A stretch of DNA of 64,000 nt from the NCBI RefSeq assembly GCF_026000115.1, contig NZ_AP026867.1, forward strand, positions 5,929,001 to 5,993,000, given 5' to 3'. The notes below the pieces were generated by a model. It worked only from the letters and a program-made list of their open reading frames with translations, was not told the DNA's origin and ran no database searches. Each line of letters begins with the position of its first letter. Position 1 is the stretch's first letter. Shown in pieces: positions 55,103 through 64,000 of the stretch. The translations under genes and the position numbers were made by a program. The stretch is from Aureispira anguillae (GTDB taxonomy: Bacteria > Bacteroidota > Bacteroidia > Chitinophagales > Saprospiraceae).

Positions 55103-55132
55103 ATAAAATGTCAAAATTTTGACAAGTTAAAT

Positions 55133-55369
55133 TTATTTAGCAGTACAGGTAAAACCTATTGCTTCATATGCCTTTTTGATTTCTTCATTGGTAGTTGCCG
55201 TCTGTACAGAACCCGTACAATTTGTTGCCGTAACAGCATTATCACAAATATTTACCTCACAGCTTGCTTGTGATGCGTGCGTACATTCATAACAAGTATT
55301 TTTGGCACAAGATGAGAAACCAACCGTTAATACAGTAGCTAATCCGAATACAAAAGATAATTTTTTCAT
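55133..55369 (-). CDS. Small Cys-rich lipoprotein
   Basis: 78 residues. The signal peptide ends in FSSC (Cys21). The mature part has six further Cys (in CYECTHASQASCEVNIC, then TNC and TCTAK), enough for three disulfides. No family is recognised with certainty. It has its own terminator, and lies 43 bases downstream of the T9SS adhesin gene on the same strand, so it may belong to that transcript. Confidence 0.75.
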   Translation of the reverse strand: MKKLSFVFGLATVLTVGFSSCAKNTCYECTHASQASCEVNICDNAVTATNCTGSVQTATTNEEIKKAYEAIGFTCTAK

Positions 55370-55411
55370 TGTTATTTTAATTTTTAAATATAATAAAAGT
55401 GTTTTAATTCA

Positions 55412-58400
55412 TTATTCCTTGACGACCTTCAAGACCGTTTGTACTCCGTCTATCTGTACCGAAATAAGGTACAATCCAGAAGGCTGTTCTTTGAGCGACA
55501 AATCTAAATATTGTTCGTGGTTGATGGTTTTTGAAGTCAATAAAAGCCCGTGAACGGTCATTAGGTCAACTCTAATATCAGCTGCTATTCGCCCTAGATC
55601 CAATACTACATTTTCGGTAGTAGGATTAGGGTAAAGGCGAAGGTTTTCCATGTTCTTCACAGGAATAACCGCAACGCCACAACTTGCCAATGCTGTCACT
55701 CTGATGTAGTCCGTATACGTTTCAGAATAATACGCTGTCCCAAATTGCCCTACATATTCCAAGGTCACATCTTTTAAACCACTTGTCGCATAAGTAACCG
55801 TATGGGGTCCGCTTCCAGTAGCCGTTGCAGGAGAAGCCCCTGCGCCAAAATCCCATTGTTGAGTAAGCCCAAAACCAATATTTGAATTGCTATAGTTGGT
55901 AAAAACGACTACATCACCTTCGCAAATAGAAGTCTGATTAGCAGCAAAAGCAACATCCGAACAAGTAAAACCATTATTCAGATTGATATTCTGAGTAGCA
56001 GTTGCTCCTGCCCCACAAACATTAACTGGTACAACCGATAGCTGAAAATCTACATTCGTACTGTTAACGGTTACCGAATTGGTTCCTTGCCCTACACTAA
56101 TAGAAGCAGCATTGGCTGGCGTAATGCTCCAACTATAATAAGTTGCTCCATTAACATTATTAATAGAATATCTCTCTCGTTCGCCATAACAAAGATCATC
56201 ACTTCCCGATATATTGCCAGCAGCAGCGGGTGCAGATAAGGTTGTTAAATTAATTACATTAGACGTATTGCTGCAACCATCATTAATAACTACTGTATAA
56301 TTTCCCCCACTTGTTGCAGACCAACTGGTATCTTCAACCGTTGGTGTTCCTAATGAATTGCCATTCAAAAACCACTCATAACTAGCCCCTGCTATAAAAT
56401 TAGCAGATAAATTAATTGAGCTACCTGTACAAAAACTAGTCGCTGTAGAACTAATGGTTGCTGTTGGTAGTGGGTTTTCTGTTACAACAAATGAATTAGA
56501 AACAGCCGTACAACCATCACTATTGGTGACTTCTACCGTATACGTTCCACTGTTGTTTATAGCAATGCTGTTGTTTTCTAGGATGGGGCTGGTGATACTA
56601 TTGCCATTTAATAGCCAAGTATACGTTGCTCCAACTTCCAAATTAGCAGTTAAGGTCAGATTAGATCCAACACAATAACTATTAGCGGGAGCTGTAACGG
56701 TAATTTGAGGAAAATTAGCATTAATTGGTGCAAAAATACTAGATGTATCCAAACAGCCATCTGCACTCGTCACCACCAATTGATAGCTGCCAGGGCTGCT
56801 TACTGAAAGTGTTGGTTGTGTCTGTCCCCCAATGAGGGCTCCATTGTTTAACCAAGCATAAGAAGCTCCAGCAATGGTATTAGCCGTTATTGTAATCGTT
56901 CCTGTACCGCCACAAAAGTTGGCAGCAGAAGTTGAAAAAGCAGCCTGAGGTTGGGGATAAAAAGTAATATTTTCGGTAGCAGATTCAGTTGTACATCCAC
57001 TACTGTTGGTCACAATATTATAATAACTACCTGCCTGACTAGCCGAATAGGTTGCGCTATTCGCTCCTCCAATTATGGTTCCATTATAATACCATGCAAT
57101 TGTTTCTCCATTAGCCGCATCAACAACTCCTGTTAGCAAAGTAGTTGTGCCTTGACAAATTTGATTAGAGGCAGCACTAATAGTAGCTGTAGGTGGGGCT
57201 GTATTAACAAAATTAACGGTAATTTGATCCGTATTTTCACAACCATTCGCATCCGTTCCAATAACCGTATAAGTAGTATTTCCTGTGGGCGTAAAAGCAA
57301 CACCATTCGTCACCCCGTTATCCCAACTGTAACTAATTGCTCCAGATCCCGTCAAGGTAACCGTTTCTCCCTGACAAATAACGGTTCCAGTTGCATTGGC
57401 AATAACAGTAGGCAAGCTGTTCACATCAATTGTAATTTGCTCTGTATCTGTACAGCCATTATTGGCCGTTCCTACTACAGTATACGTATTGGTTGTTGTT
57501 GGGGTAAAAGCAGCTCCATCTACAACACCATTATTCCAATTGTAAGTAGTAGCCCCTGTTCCTGACAAAGTAACTGCATCTCCAACACAAATGCTTGTGG
57601 CACTGGCATTAATCTGAACATTAGGGCTTGGATCAACCGTTACCGTTACGCTAGTCGTGTCTGTACAACCATTGGTCGCTGTACCAATCACCGTATACGT
57701 TCCACTAGTAGTAGGGCTAAAAGCAGTACCATTCATTACACTATTGTCCCAACTATAGCTATTCGCTCCCTGTGCGGTAAGCGTTACTGGGTCGCCTTCG
57801 CAAATGGTCGTTGCACTAGCATTAATCGTTACCGTTGGAGAAGGGTTGGTAATTTGCAAACTATAGCCAATGATTTGAACATTTGGATTAGGGCAAGAGC
57901 CATCGTTGACCGTTATGGTAAAAGGATAGTTGCCTGATGCAGCACTTGCTGTTGGAATAACAAGGCGGATGTTAATAGGGTTGGTTCCTGTAACGGAGGT
58001 GGTTGCGCCTGCTATCACGGTACTAATATCACTTGTTGCAGTTAGAACATCCGATACATCTGGATCCGATACACTAAAATCAACAATTAGTGGAGGTCCC
58101 CCACAAGAAGCAATAAGATTGCCTGTCACAGTACCCGAACTAGGTGTTATCGTTCCTGAAACAGGGGGCACACTAGTGCAAGTAGCAGAAATAATCATCT
58201 GTAAATCACGAATCATAGAACCAATTTTTACGCCATTTCTATATTCTTCTATTCTTACAGAAATAACAGCAACTTGCCCCGTATTCGCCAATGAAGTAAA
58301 AGTCATTTGTCCATTTGAGCTATTGAACTGGAAGGTTGTTCCTGCTTGTAGTTCCAATGGATTCGTAGCTGTTAACCCATTTACAAAAGGAATATCTATC

Positions 58401-59032
58401 CCCCCTGTTGTCTTAGGGTTGATTAGCGAAAAGCTCAATGAATCGCCATCTACATCATAAAAACCATGGTTAAATTGGCTTAATTGACCTTGGCAACTGT
58501 ATAAAACAGGTAAATTATTAAATTGGGGGGAATTATTACAAGGAGCTAGATTGGTATTAATGACGGTCTCTATATAAATACAGGCTCCGTTACTATTAAT
58601 ATTAGTGATGGAGGAATTCCGATCGCATTCTGTAAAACTAATTGTATAGCTATCACAACCTGCGGGCAACTGAACCTGTCCTCGATAGACCACTTCCTGT
58701 GTACCTTGAACATTACCGCCAGCACAACTTGTTTGTGTACCTGCACATACTTGCGACACTTCTTGTGTGCTGATTAGCGTAAGCGCTACAGAGGAAGTCA
58801 CGGAAGTACAACCACTACTCCCTACAATGCTAATAGAAGGGTTAGAAGGGGCTGCTACACCACCACAATCCCGATAAAACCGCAAGGTTACCTCATAGGT
58901 ATTGGCACTAATACAAGTATATGTTAAATCTGCTCCTACTGCATGGGTTGCATAGGTTGATGTTCTCATACCTAAAAAGGCAAACAACATAAAAAGAAAT
59001 TGATAAGCATTAAAGCAGTTATTTTTTTTCAT
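55412..59032 (-). CDS. Large T9SS-exported adhesin-like protein
   Basis: 1206 residues. A signal peptide (cleaved near TYA) is followed by an N-terminal domain found in many Bacteroidota surface proteins (HAVGADLTYTCISANTYEVT, then RFYRDCGG). Residues ~397-608 are three close repeats of ~71 residues: ICEGDPVTLTAQGANSYSWD; ICVGDAVTLSGTGATTYNWN; ICQGETVTLTGSGAISYSWD. More divergent Ig-like/PKD-like units follow, each with two Cys and a Y-x-W strand. The C-terminal ~75 residues are a T9SS type A sorting domain (LRLYPNPTTENVVLDLG, ending TVLKVVKE). It should be exported by SprA and displayed or released; the role is probably attachment or gliding. It is divergent from helical paralogue 4. Confidence 0.88.
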   Translation of the reverse strand: MKKNNCFNAYQFLFMLFAFLGMRTSTYATHAVGADLTYTCISANTYEVTLRFYRDCGGVAAPSNPSISIVGSSGCTSVTSSVALTLISTQEVSQVCAGTQTSCAGGNVQGTQEVVYRGQVQLPAGCDSYTISFTECDRNSSITNINSNGACIYIETVINTNLAPCNNSPQFNNLPVLYSCQGQLSQFNHGFYDVDGDSLSFSLINPKTTGGIDIPFVNGLTATNPLELQAGTTFQFNSSNGQMTFTSLANTGQVAVISVRIEEYRNGVKIGSMIRDLQMIISATCTSVPPVSGTITPSSGTVTGNLIASCGGPPLIVDFSVSDPDVSDVLTATSDISTVIAGATTSVTGTNPINIRLVIPTASAASGNYPFTITVNDGSCPNPNVQIIGYSLQITNPSPTVTINASATTICEGDPVTLTAQGANSYSWDNSVMNGTAFSPTTSGTYTVIGTATNGCTDTTSVTVTVDPSPNVQINASATSICVGDAVTLSGTGATTYNWNNGVVDGAAFTPTTTNTYTVVGTANNGCTDTEQITIDVNSLPTVIANATGTVICQGETVTLTGSGAISYSWDNGVTNGVAFTPTGNTTYTVIGTDANGCENTDQITVNFVNTAPPTATISAASNQICQGTTTLLTGVVDAANGETIAWYYNGTIIGGANSATYSASQAGSYYNIVTNSSGCTTESATENITFYPQPQAAFSTSAANFCGGTGTITITANTIAGASYAWLNNGALIGGQTQPTLSVSSPGSYQLVVTSADGCLDTSSIFAPINANFPQITVTAPANSYCVGSNLTLTANLEVGATYTWLLNGNSITSPILENNSIAINNSGTYTVEVTNSDGCTAVSNSFVVTENPLPTATISSTATSFCTGSSINLSANFIAGASYEWFLNGNSLGTPTVEDTSWSATSGGNYTVVINDGCSNTSNVINLTTLSAPAAAGNISGSDDLCYGERERYSINNVNGATYYSWSITPANAASISVGQGTNSVTVNSTNVDFQLSVVPVNVCGAGATATQNINLNNGFTCSDVAFAANQTSICEGDVVVFTNYSNSNIGFGLTQQWDFGAGASPATATGSGPHTVTYATSGLKDVTLEYVGQFGTAYYSETYTDYIRVTALASCGVAVIPVKNMENLRLYPNPTTENVVLDLGRIAADIRVDLMTVHGLLLTSKTINHEQYLDLSLKEQPSGLYLISVQIDGVQTVLKVVKE
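57208..57844 (-). repeat. Three in-frame ~213-base repeats inside the adhesin gene
   Basis: They encode the three ~71-residue Ig-like units. The copies are similar enough to recombine, so repeat number may vary between strains and the region may assemble poorly from short reads. Confidence 0.7.
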
Positions 59033-59503
59033 AAATTTTTGTTTTAATCAATAAATATTTCCTAGATAGAAATTGATAGGAGATAAATTATGGTTGAGTT
59101 GGGGCTAAGCAAAAGCTTAACAGTTGAATCCATTATTCAAAAGTTTATAGTAATTCCTAGGTGCTATAAAGTTAAAATCTACCGTTTCCCACAAACTGTT
59201 AGAATAAGAGGTTTTCCTATTTCTAATTTATAGGGATACTGATGCATTATTTCTGGATAACAAATATAACTCCTCAAACAAGAATTATTTTTTTTTAATA
59301 TTTCATATTGGCCTCAAAAAACATCTATTCCCTATACAAAAAGCAACAACACAAAACACAAACCACTGACAATCAGTGTTAAAAAACTTTTTATTGCTAA
59401 CTCACTTTTTATTAATCTAAATATCTATATTGAGCTGATTACTAAAAAGGCATAGATATTGGTTAGGATGAACCACTCATCCGAATAAAATCACACTAGC
59501 ATC
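59033..59503. other. Divergent intergenic region, with an operator-like palindrome at 59364-59378
   Basis: No gene is supported in these 471 bases. CACTGA-CAA-TCAGTG is a 6-base perfect inverted repeat, the size of a dimeric regulator site. The rest is AT-rich and otherwise featureless to me. The promoters of the adhesin and of helical paralogue 4 must lie here. Confidence 0.4.
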
Positions 59504-60958
59504 ATGAATCATGAAATCAAGCATTTATATGAAGGACTGGAACCGCTGCGAAGGAAAAATATCCGTATGTTCTTTCAACAGGCACCTAAAATGCTATTGT
59601 ATATTGACCTTTTGGAACAAGGAGGGAATGCCAATACCAACAAAGCCGTAAACTATATCTATAGCGAAGAGCTAACAACAACATCCCGAAATATACTGAT
59701 TAATCGTTTTTACAAATTGCGCACAAAAATTAGATTATGGTTACTAACCCAACTAAAAAATAGTCCGATTTGCCTAACTCCAGAAGAACAAGAATTGGCT
59801 TTCTTACGCCTGATGGTCATCAAAAACGAACATGTATATGCTGTAGAACAATTAAAAGCTTTAGAACAGAGATGTTGGGAAAATAACTTATTTGAGTTAT
59901 TGCCCGAATTATTACAATTAATGCTGCGAGCAATGCATGCTTGTGAAGTTTCAGATAAAGAAGAGCGTCAAAACTATTTGACAAAACTAGAAGAGGCTAT
60001 TGAGTTGGAACATTTACTTCAAAAAATGAAGTATTACATCAACTATTTGTATGCTAATATACAAGATTATAATCTTATTATTGATCGCATCCGCCGCCAG
60101 ACTAAAAACTTAAAACACTATCCTCGCTTTGTGATGTTGTATCATTTTATAGCCTTTAGTGCAGGGGTCTTTAGAGAGGACTTAGTAAAAAAAACTAGCA
60201 ATGCAATAACTAGACATCTCAACCAGTTCAACCAACTCAAGAAAACGTACCCCCTAATGCCAATTCTTGATTTTGAACCCTTTCATCGTGAAAAAATAGA
60301 CATTCATTTTTGCATGAAGGAAGCGACTTTTTGGTATTACAAAAACAATCCCAAAAAGAGTTATCATAGCATAAAAAGAAGGCAGCAATTGCTTCAAGAT
60401 TATCCTGATCTATATACTAGATCCTCAGAAGCAGAATTGCATAATTTAATCTATTTTTGTTTAAATGCCGAAGAATATACAACGGCTTTAGTCTATATTG
60501 ACGAATTAAAAGCTTATCAAGCTGCCAATTTCTATGATAGATTAGATAATCCTTATTTTAGCTATGAACTAATTGTTTATGTTAATTTGTTTCCTACCAA
60601 ACAACATCCTAATCCAGCAGAGATAATTGATCAAATTAGTCATTTTTTGACAACGGCTCAACAAGATTCAGCTTGGGTTTATGGCACACTTGCAGAGTTT
60701 TGTATACTTTATGGCTATTTGGATAAAGCCAGAGAGGCTTTAGCGCATCCTTATTTAAAAGCCTTATACAAAGGTTATAATATGGCGATTCAAATGGAAG
60801 ATTTGTTGGTTGCCATAGAAGAAAAAAACATACTTGCCTTAAAAAGTTTAACGGAACAACTAACTGCTCTATACAAAAATGCAACCGTTGCCAAATATAA
60901 ATTCCACTACAAAGGACTCCTCAAAATAGCACAATATTTTTTGAAAAAACTAAGGTAG
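59504..60958 (+). CDS. Helical repeat protein, 484 residues (paralogue 4 of 4)
   Basis: ATG start, all-helical, no signal peptide or span. N-terminal unit: HLYEGLEPLRRKNIRMFFQQ, then ILINRFYKLRTKIRLWLL. It shares with paralogue 3 at 44303 the INRFYKLR, NLFELLP, IAFS and N-A-I-T-R-H-L-N blocks across its length. The C-terminal part is TPR-like (EEYTTALVYIDELKAYQAAN). It is divergent from the 1206-residue adhesin (471-base gap) and followed by a terminator 46 bases behind, so it is monocistronic. Function unknown. Confidence 0.7.
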   Translation: MNHEIKHLYEGLEPLRRKNIRMFFQQAPKMLLYIDLLEQGGNANTNKAVNYIYSEELTTTSRNILINRFYKLRTKIRLWLLTQLKNSPICLTPEEQELAFLRLMVIKNEHVYAVEQLKALEQRCWENNLFELLPELLQLMLRAMHACEVSDKEERQNYLTKLEEAIELEHLLQKMKYYINYLYANIQDYNLIIDRIRRQTKNLKHYPRFVMLYHFIAFSAGVFREDLVKKTSNAITRHLNQFNQLKKTYPLMPILDFEPFHREKIDIHFCMKEATFWYYKNNPKKSYHSIKRRQQLLQDYPDLYTRSSEAELHNLIYFCLNAEEYTTALVYIDELKAYQAANFYDRLDNPYFSYELIVYVNLFPTKQHPNPAEIIDQISHFLTTAQQDSAWVYGTLAEFCILYGYLDKAREALAHPYLKALYKGYNMAIQMEDLLVAIEEKNILALKSLTEQLTALYKNATVAKYKFHYKGLLKIAQYFLKKLR

Positions 60959-61004
60959 TGCCTTACTAGATCCAATTTGTTCTAGTACAGAAATATCCAA
61001 AAAC

Positions 61005-61040
61005 AAAAAGCTATTTTAGGTGGTCTAAAATAGCTTTTTT
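61005..61040. terminator. Bidirectional terminator
   Basis: 15-base perfect arms (AAAAAGCTATTTTAG and its complement) with loop GTGGT and a T-run on both strands. It separates helical paralogue 4 from the convergent lysozyme-like gene. Confidence 0.9.
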
Positions 61041-61060
61041 GATCTGTTTAATAATAAACT

Positions 61061-61837
61061 TTATTTCCATCCATGCAGTTGAAACCATCCTGCACGTTCA
61101 ATAACATTCTTAGAATAATCACGTCCTGTTGTATAATAATCAACTCCATAGCCCATTCTATAACCATCCCATGCACGTCTAGGACCACAATTATAACCAG
61201 CAACACCAGCTTTAATTAGTTTAAAACTTAAGTCCCATCCTGCCTTTTTTTCAAAATACTTCATACAGTTTTTTAGAACTGCGCCACCATAGATAATATT
61301 TTCTCTACCATCTGCCCATTTTCCCGACTGGATGAAAGGAACATGCCAACGATCATCTACTTGCATTAAACCACGACCATGCCCATGATCTCCCGTTCCT
61401 CCAGGACCAGGAGGAGTTAATGCCAAGCCCCAATGAGATTCACGAGAGCCCAATCCAGCAATAATAGAAGGCGGGATGCCATATTTATTCGCTACTTTCT
61501 TAACAGTATATTCATATTTTTTTAACTCTTCCAATTGTTTCAATAGGGTTCTATCCCATTTTGAATAAGAAGTTTGAAACGTAGTAGAAGGATTTTTAGG
61601 CGATGGCTTTTTTAATAATAGCGACCAAGTATATGGTCCTACCACTCCATCAGCACCAAGTCCTTTAGATGCTTGAAACAAACGAACTACATTTTCGGTA
61701 TATGCCCCAAATTCACCATCAGGGCGGATTCTATACCCCAAACCTTTTAATAAAGTTTGTAAATCCTTTACGTCATCTTTTAAATGTGGTGAAGTATGGC
61801 TAAATCCGTCGTATAATCTCAAAGTTGGTCTTCCCAT
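61061..61837 (-). CDS. Goose-type lysozyme-like protein with peptidoglycan-binding domain, no signal peptide
   Basis: 258 residues. Residues ~18-75 are a peptidoglycan-binding 1 domain (DDVKDLQTLLKGLGYRI; DGVVGPYTWSLLL). Residues ~105-258 are a lysozyme/lytic transglycosylase fold like goose-type lysozyme: SIIAGLGSRESHWG (the Glu is the expected catalytic acid), GHGRGLMQVDDRWH and KAGVAGYNCGPRRAWDGY. It should cleave the glycan chains of peptidoglycan. The N-terminus (MGRPTLRLYDGFSHTSPHLK) has no signal peptide or span. It is therefore either released by lysis or by a dedicated non-Sec route such as a contractile injection system, or it is a cargo or phage-derived enzyme. No injection-system gene is in the window. 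Confidence 0.85.
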   Translation of the reverse strand: MGRPTLRLYDGFSHTSPHLKDDVKDLQTLLKGLGYRIRPDGEFGAYTENVVRLFQASKGLGADGVVGPYTWSLLLKKPSPKNPSTTFQTSYSKWDRTLLKQLEELKKYEYTVKKVANKYGIPPSIIAGLGSRESHWGLALTPPGPGGTGDHGHGRGLMQVDDRWHVPFIQSGKWADGRENIIYGGAVLKNCMKYFEKKAGWDLSFKLIKAGVAGYNCGPRRAWDGYRMGYGVDYYTTGRDYSKNVIERAGWFQLHGWK

Positions 61838-62276
61838 ATTTTAAATGTATCTTTTATTTATTGGGTTTTTAATAAAAACAATCCATCAACACTAGCTTTG
61901 TCATTGATAATCAAGCACTAAGCACAGCAACAGCAACAAGACAAACATACACTTCTGATAATCAATCGAATGCCACTTTACAACAAACAATTACAATACT
62001 GCATCTATTGATTTAAAATGAAGATATACAAAATAAAACAGTTTGAATAACTTGCCTTATAACTAATAGGATTAAATGGTGTAAACTAATATTTTTTGTT
62101 TACATTTAAGACTTAACACACTAACGTTAAGTCTCTGATTAAAAATAGAAATAAAAAGCGTGTATTACCAATTTTTGAAACAAAAAAAACAATGATTTAG
62201 CTAGTTTTATAACTTGTAGCCCATTTTTATCACTCTCCCCTGATTATTTTAGTTGATAAGATTTAGAAAACACTAT
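61838..62276. other. Intergenic region between divergent genes
   Basis: 439 AT-rich bases without a supportable frame. No clear promoter box or hairpin was identified. Confidence 0.5.
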
Positions 62277-64000
62277 ATGAGTCGTCCAATTTATATAAAC
62301 TTTCTCATTCTTTTACTCCTTAATAGTTGTTTATCGAATTGTTATGCCCAAACAAACCTTGAAAAAACCCTTGCTCGAGCTAACAAGCATATCCAAGATG
62401 CTGAACGGTATTATGCCGAAATGAAATTTGTACAAGCAAAAGAATCCTACCAATTTGCTGCCCGTTTGTACCGCAATAACAATCTCCCTGCTTATTACGC
62501 TATCTGTTACAATGGTATAGGAAATACCTATATTGACCTAACACTTTATGAAGAGGCAAAAAGTAAAGGTTTTGAAAAGGCCCTACAACAACTAGCTGAA
62601 ATCAAAAGCATTGAGCCCAATTTTGATATTGATAGCAGTCTAGTTGCAGATGCCTATGAAGGCCTTGGACGTTATTATAGCAGCATATCTACCACGCTTC
62701 AGACCCAGCAAGGTCTAGAAACTAAGATTCATTATACAAAAGCCTTGGAGTATCACCAAAACGCCCTAAGAATTCGTAAAAATTTCTACGGTGACTTACA
62801 CCAAAAAATTGCCTTGTCGTATTACTTTATAGGGCGATGCTATCGTGGTTTTTCTGCCAACAGCTATAACGACAACCTTGATGACAACCCAATTCAAAAA
62901 GAACTAGATTTCTTAAAAAAGGCATTAGATATTCAACTCAAGACCGTTGGGGAACTGCATTACCAAACTGCAAACACCTATCAAGCTCTCGGAAATTATT
63001 ACTACGAAACACAAAAAGATTATCACAAAGGGGTTGAATACCATAAAAAGGCATTTAAGATTCGGCAAGAAATCTTTAAGATGGATCATCTTCAAATTGC
63101 ATCTTCCTATATAGATATGTCCATTTATTATAGAGTCATGAATATCTATGACAAAGAATTGAGTTACTTGGAAAAAGCACTAAAAATTCAACTCAGTATC
63201 TTAGGAACAGATCATGCAGAAATTGCAAAAAGTTATTACTTGTTGGCGCATCGATACAGAAGCAATGGCTCTATCCAAAAAGCAATATCCTATTATGAAT
63301 ACGCCCTAGCTATTTTTATTAAGCTAAAAAACAAACAAAGCCTAGAAGTAGCAGAAGTACGTTTGGGGCTAGCGCTTTGTTATCGCATGGATCATGAAAG
63401 AAAAAAAGAATTGCAACAATTGCAGCAGAGTTTATCAACGTATGAAAAAATACTAGGAAAAAAACATTTTAAGATTGGACTAATTTTATTAGAAAAAGGC
63501 AATTATTATTTGCAGACCAAGCAGTACGACTCTACCCTTTTCTTTTACCAAAAAGCGCTATTAATAAACCAGCAACAACTTGGATCTGCTCATTATTCGG
63601 TAACGGATCTTTATGATAAAATGGCTCGTGTTTATCGATTAAAGGGACTTCCTGAAAAAGAGTTTGAATATTTAACAAAATCGTTAACAATAAAAAAAGG
63701 AGAAGATTCCCTATCCGTTCACAACAACAAACGCCCCCAACAAACTGGTTTTTATTCTTTAGATTTTCCTTTAGACAAAGAATTTCGCAATAAAACACTA
63801 GAACAACAACTCTATAATAGTTATATGAGTTTGGCAGCTTATTATGAACGTGCACACAACATCCCTGAAGCATTGCATTATATTCAGCAAGCACTAGCTG
63901 CTGTATGCCCTAGTCTGAACAACTCAACCATTAACATTTATGAGAACCCTTCAACCAAAGATTTATCCCATAATATACAATGGTTGTATGCCTTAGGAAA
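62277..64000 (+). CDS. Secreted TPR protein, 5' part (cut by right edge)
   Basis: The frame runs open from the ATG at 62277 to the end of the window, 574 complete codons. The signal peptide (MSRPIYINFLILLLLNSCLS) is cleaved most likely after CYA, leaving Gln first (QTNLEKT). At least eight TPR units follow, most in the kinesin-light-chain/NB-ARC-like style (KALEYHQNALRIRKNFYGDL; KALKIQLSILGTDHAEIAKS; ALLINQQQLG). In Bacteroidota such long repeats often lead into a CHAT peptidase domain, or a membrane span and histidine kinase or LuxR part. That portion is outside the window, so neither can be claimed. Confidence 0.85.
   Translation, partial: MSRPIYINFLILLLLNSCLSNCYAQTNLEKTLARANKHIQDAERYYAEMKFVQAKESYQFAARLYRNNNLPAYYAICYNGIGNTYIDLTLYEEAKSKGFEKALQQLAEIKSIEPNFDIDSSLVADAYEGLGRYYSSISTTLQTQQGLETKIHYTKALEYHQNALRIRKNFYGDLHQKIALSYYFIGRCYRGFSANSYNDNLDDNPIQKELDFLKKALDIQLKTVGELHYQTANTYQALGNYYYETQKDYHKGVEYHKKAFKIRQEIFKMDHLQIASSYIDMSIYYRVMNIYDKELSYLEKALKIQLSILGTDHAEIAKSYYLLAHRYRSNGSIQKAISYYEYALAIFIKLKNKQSLEVAEVRLGLALCYRMDHERKKELQQLQQSLSTYEKILGKKHFKIGLILLEKGNYYLQTKQYDSTLFFYQKALLINQQQLGSAHYSVTDLYDKMARVYRLKGLPEKEFEYLTKSLTIKKGEDSLSVHNNKRPQQTGFYSLDFPLDKEFRNKTLEQQLYNSYMSLAAYYERAHNIPEALHYIQQALAAVCPSLNNSTINIYENPSTKDLSHNIQWLYALG

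Noticed and set aside
57930-58460. 176-residue plus-strand frame opposite the adhesin
   Set aside because: It is antisense to a well-supported T9SS protein and has no recognisable features.
63532-63894. 120-residue minus-strand frame near the right edge
   Set aside because: It is antisense to the continuous TPR frame that begins at 62277, which has a signal peptide and clear repeats.

Overview
The window looks like a chromosome segment from a gliding or adhesive member of the Bacteroidota, most likely a saprospirian. A genus-level guess of Aureispira or Saprospira is only an impression. The signs are: the type IX secretion (T9SS) translocon SprA next to ruvA, the gliding lipoprotein GldH behind a PSP1/RicT protein, two proteins ending in a T9SS type A sorting domain, a Bat (BatD/BatE) locus, many lipoproteins, AT-rich spacers, no Shine-Dalgarno pattern, and promoter-like TAnnTTTG boxes in front of some genes. 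No rRNA, tRNA, CRISPR, insertion sequence or prophage was recognised.

Layout. 1-8.2 kb: end of a Bat operon, a cold-shock protein, a gamma-glutamyltranspeptidase-like protein, RicT-GldH, an acyltransferase and a glutaminyl-cyclase/M28 lipoprotein. 8.4-10.1 kb: an HMG-CoA reductase (mevalonate pathway) behind a foldable leader. 10.1-15.4 kb: a decayed TPR gene, surface lipoproteins, a helical ~490-residue protein, a large imperfect palindrome and a MORN-repeat protein. 15.4-33 kb: a split minus-strand cluster for a type II secretion/type IV pilus-like machine (pseudopilins, prepilin peptidase, ATPase, secretin, a PilM/PilN-type fusion, PilO-like, PilP/GspC-like and the GspF platform). It is interrupted by an LRR protein with a T9SS tail, a 1066-residue beta-helix protein and a second helical ~490-residue gene. 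33-41.6 kb: sprA and ruvA. 41.9-48.4 kb: secreted lipoproteins (an M35-prodomain-like protein, a VWA protein, DUF4476, Ig-like) around a third helical paralogue. 48.7-55 kb: panD, an O-antigen-ligase-like protein, trmB, a small barrel-like protein, and nadB followed by two tandem Crp/Fnr regulators. 55-64 kb: a Cys-rich lipoprotein, a 1206-residue T9SS adhesin, the fourth helical paralogue, a lysozyme-like protein without a signal peptide, and a TPR protein cut by the right edge.

The genes share a cell-envelope theme: two secretion machines (T9SS and the T2SS/T4P-like one), several probable cargoes, and an enzyme (the QC-like M28 protein) that could cap the N-terminal Gln seen on many predicted mature exported proteins here. 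The strongest unexplained pattern is that all four helical ~490-residue paralogues are transcribed divergently from genes for secreted proteins. The second is that the T2SS/T4P-like cluster carries lineage-specific parts: an Fn3-like lipoprotein and a pseudopilin-like protein with a beta-helix body.
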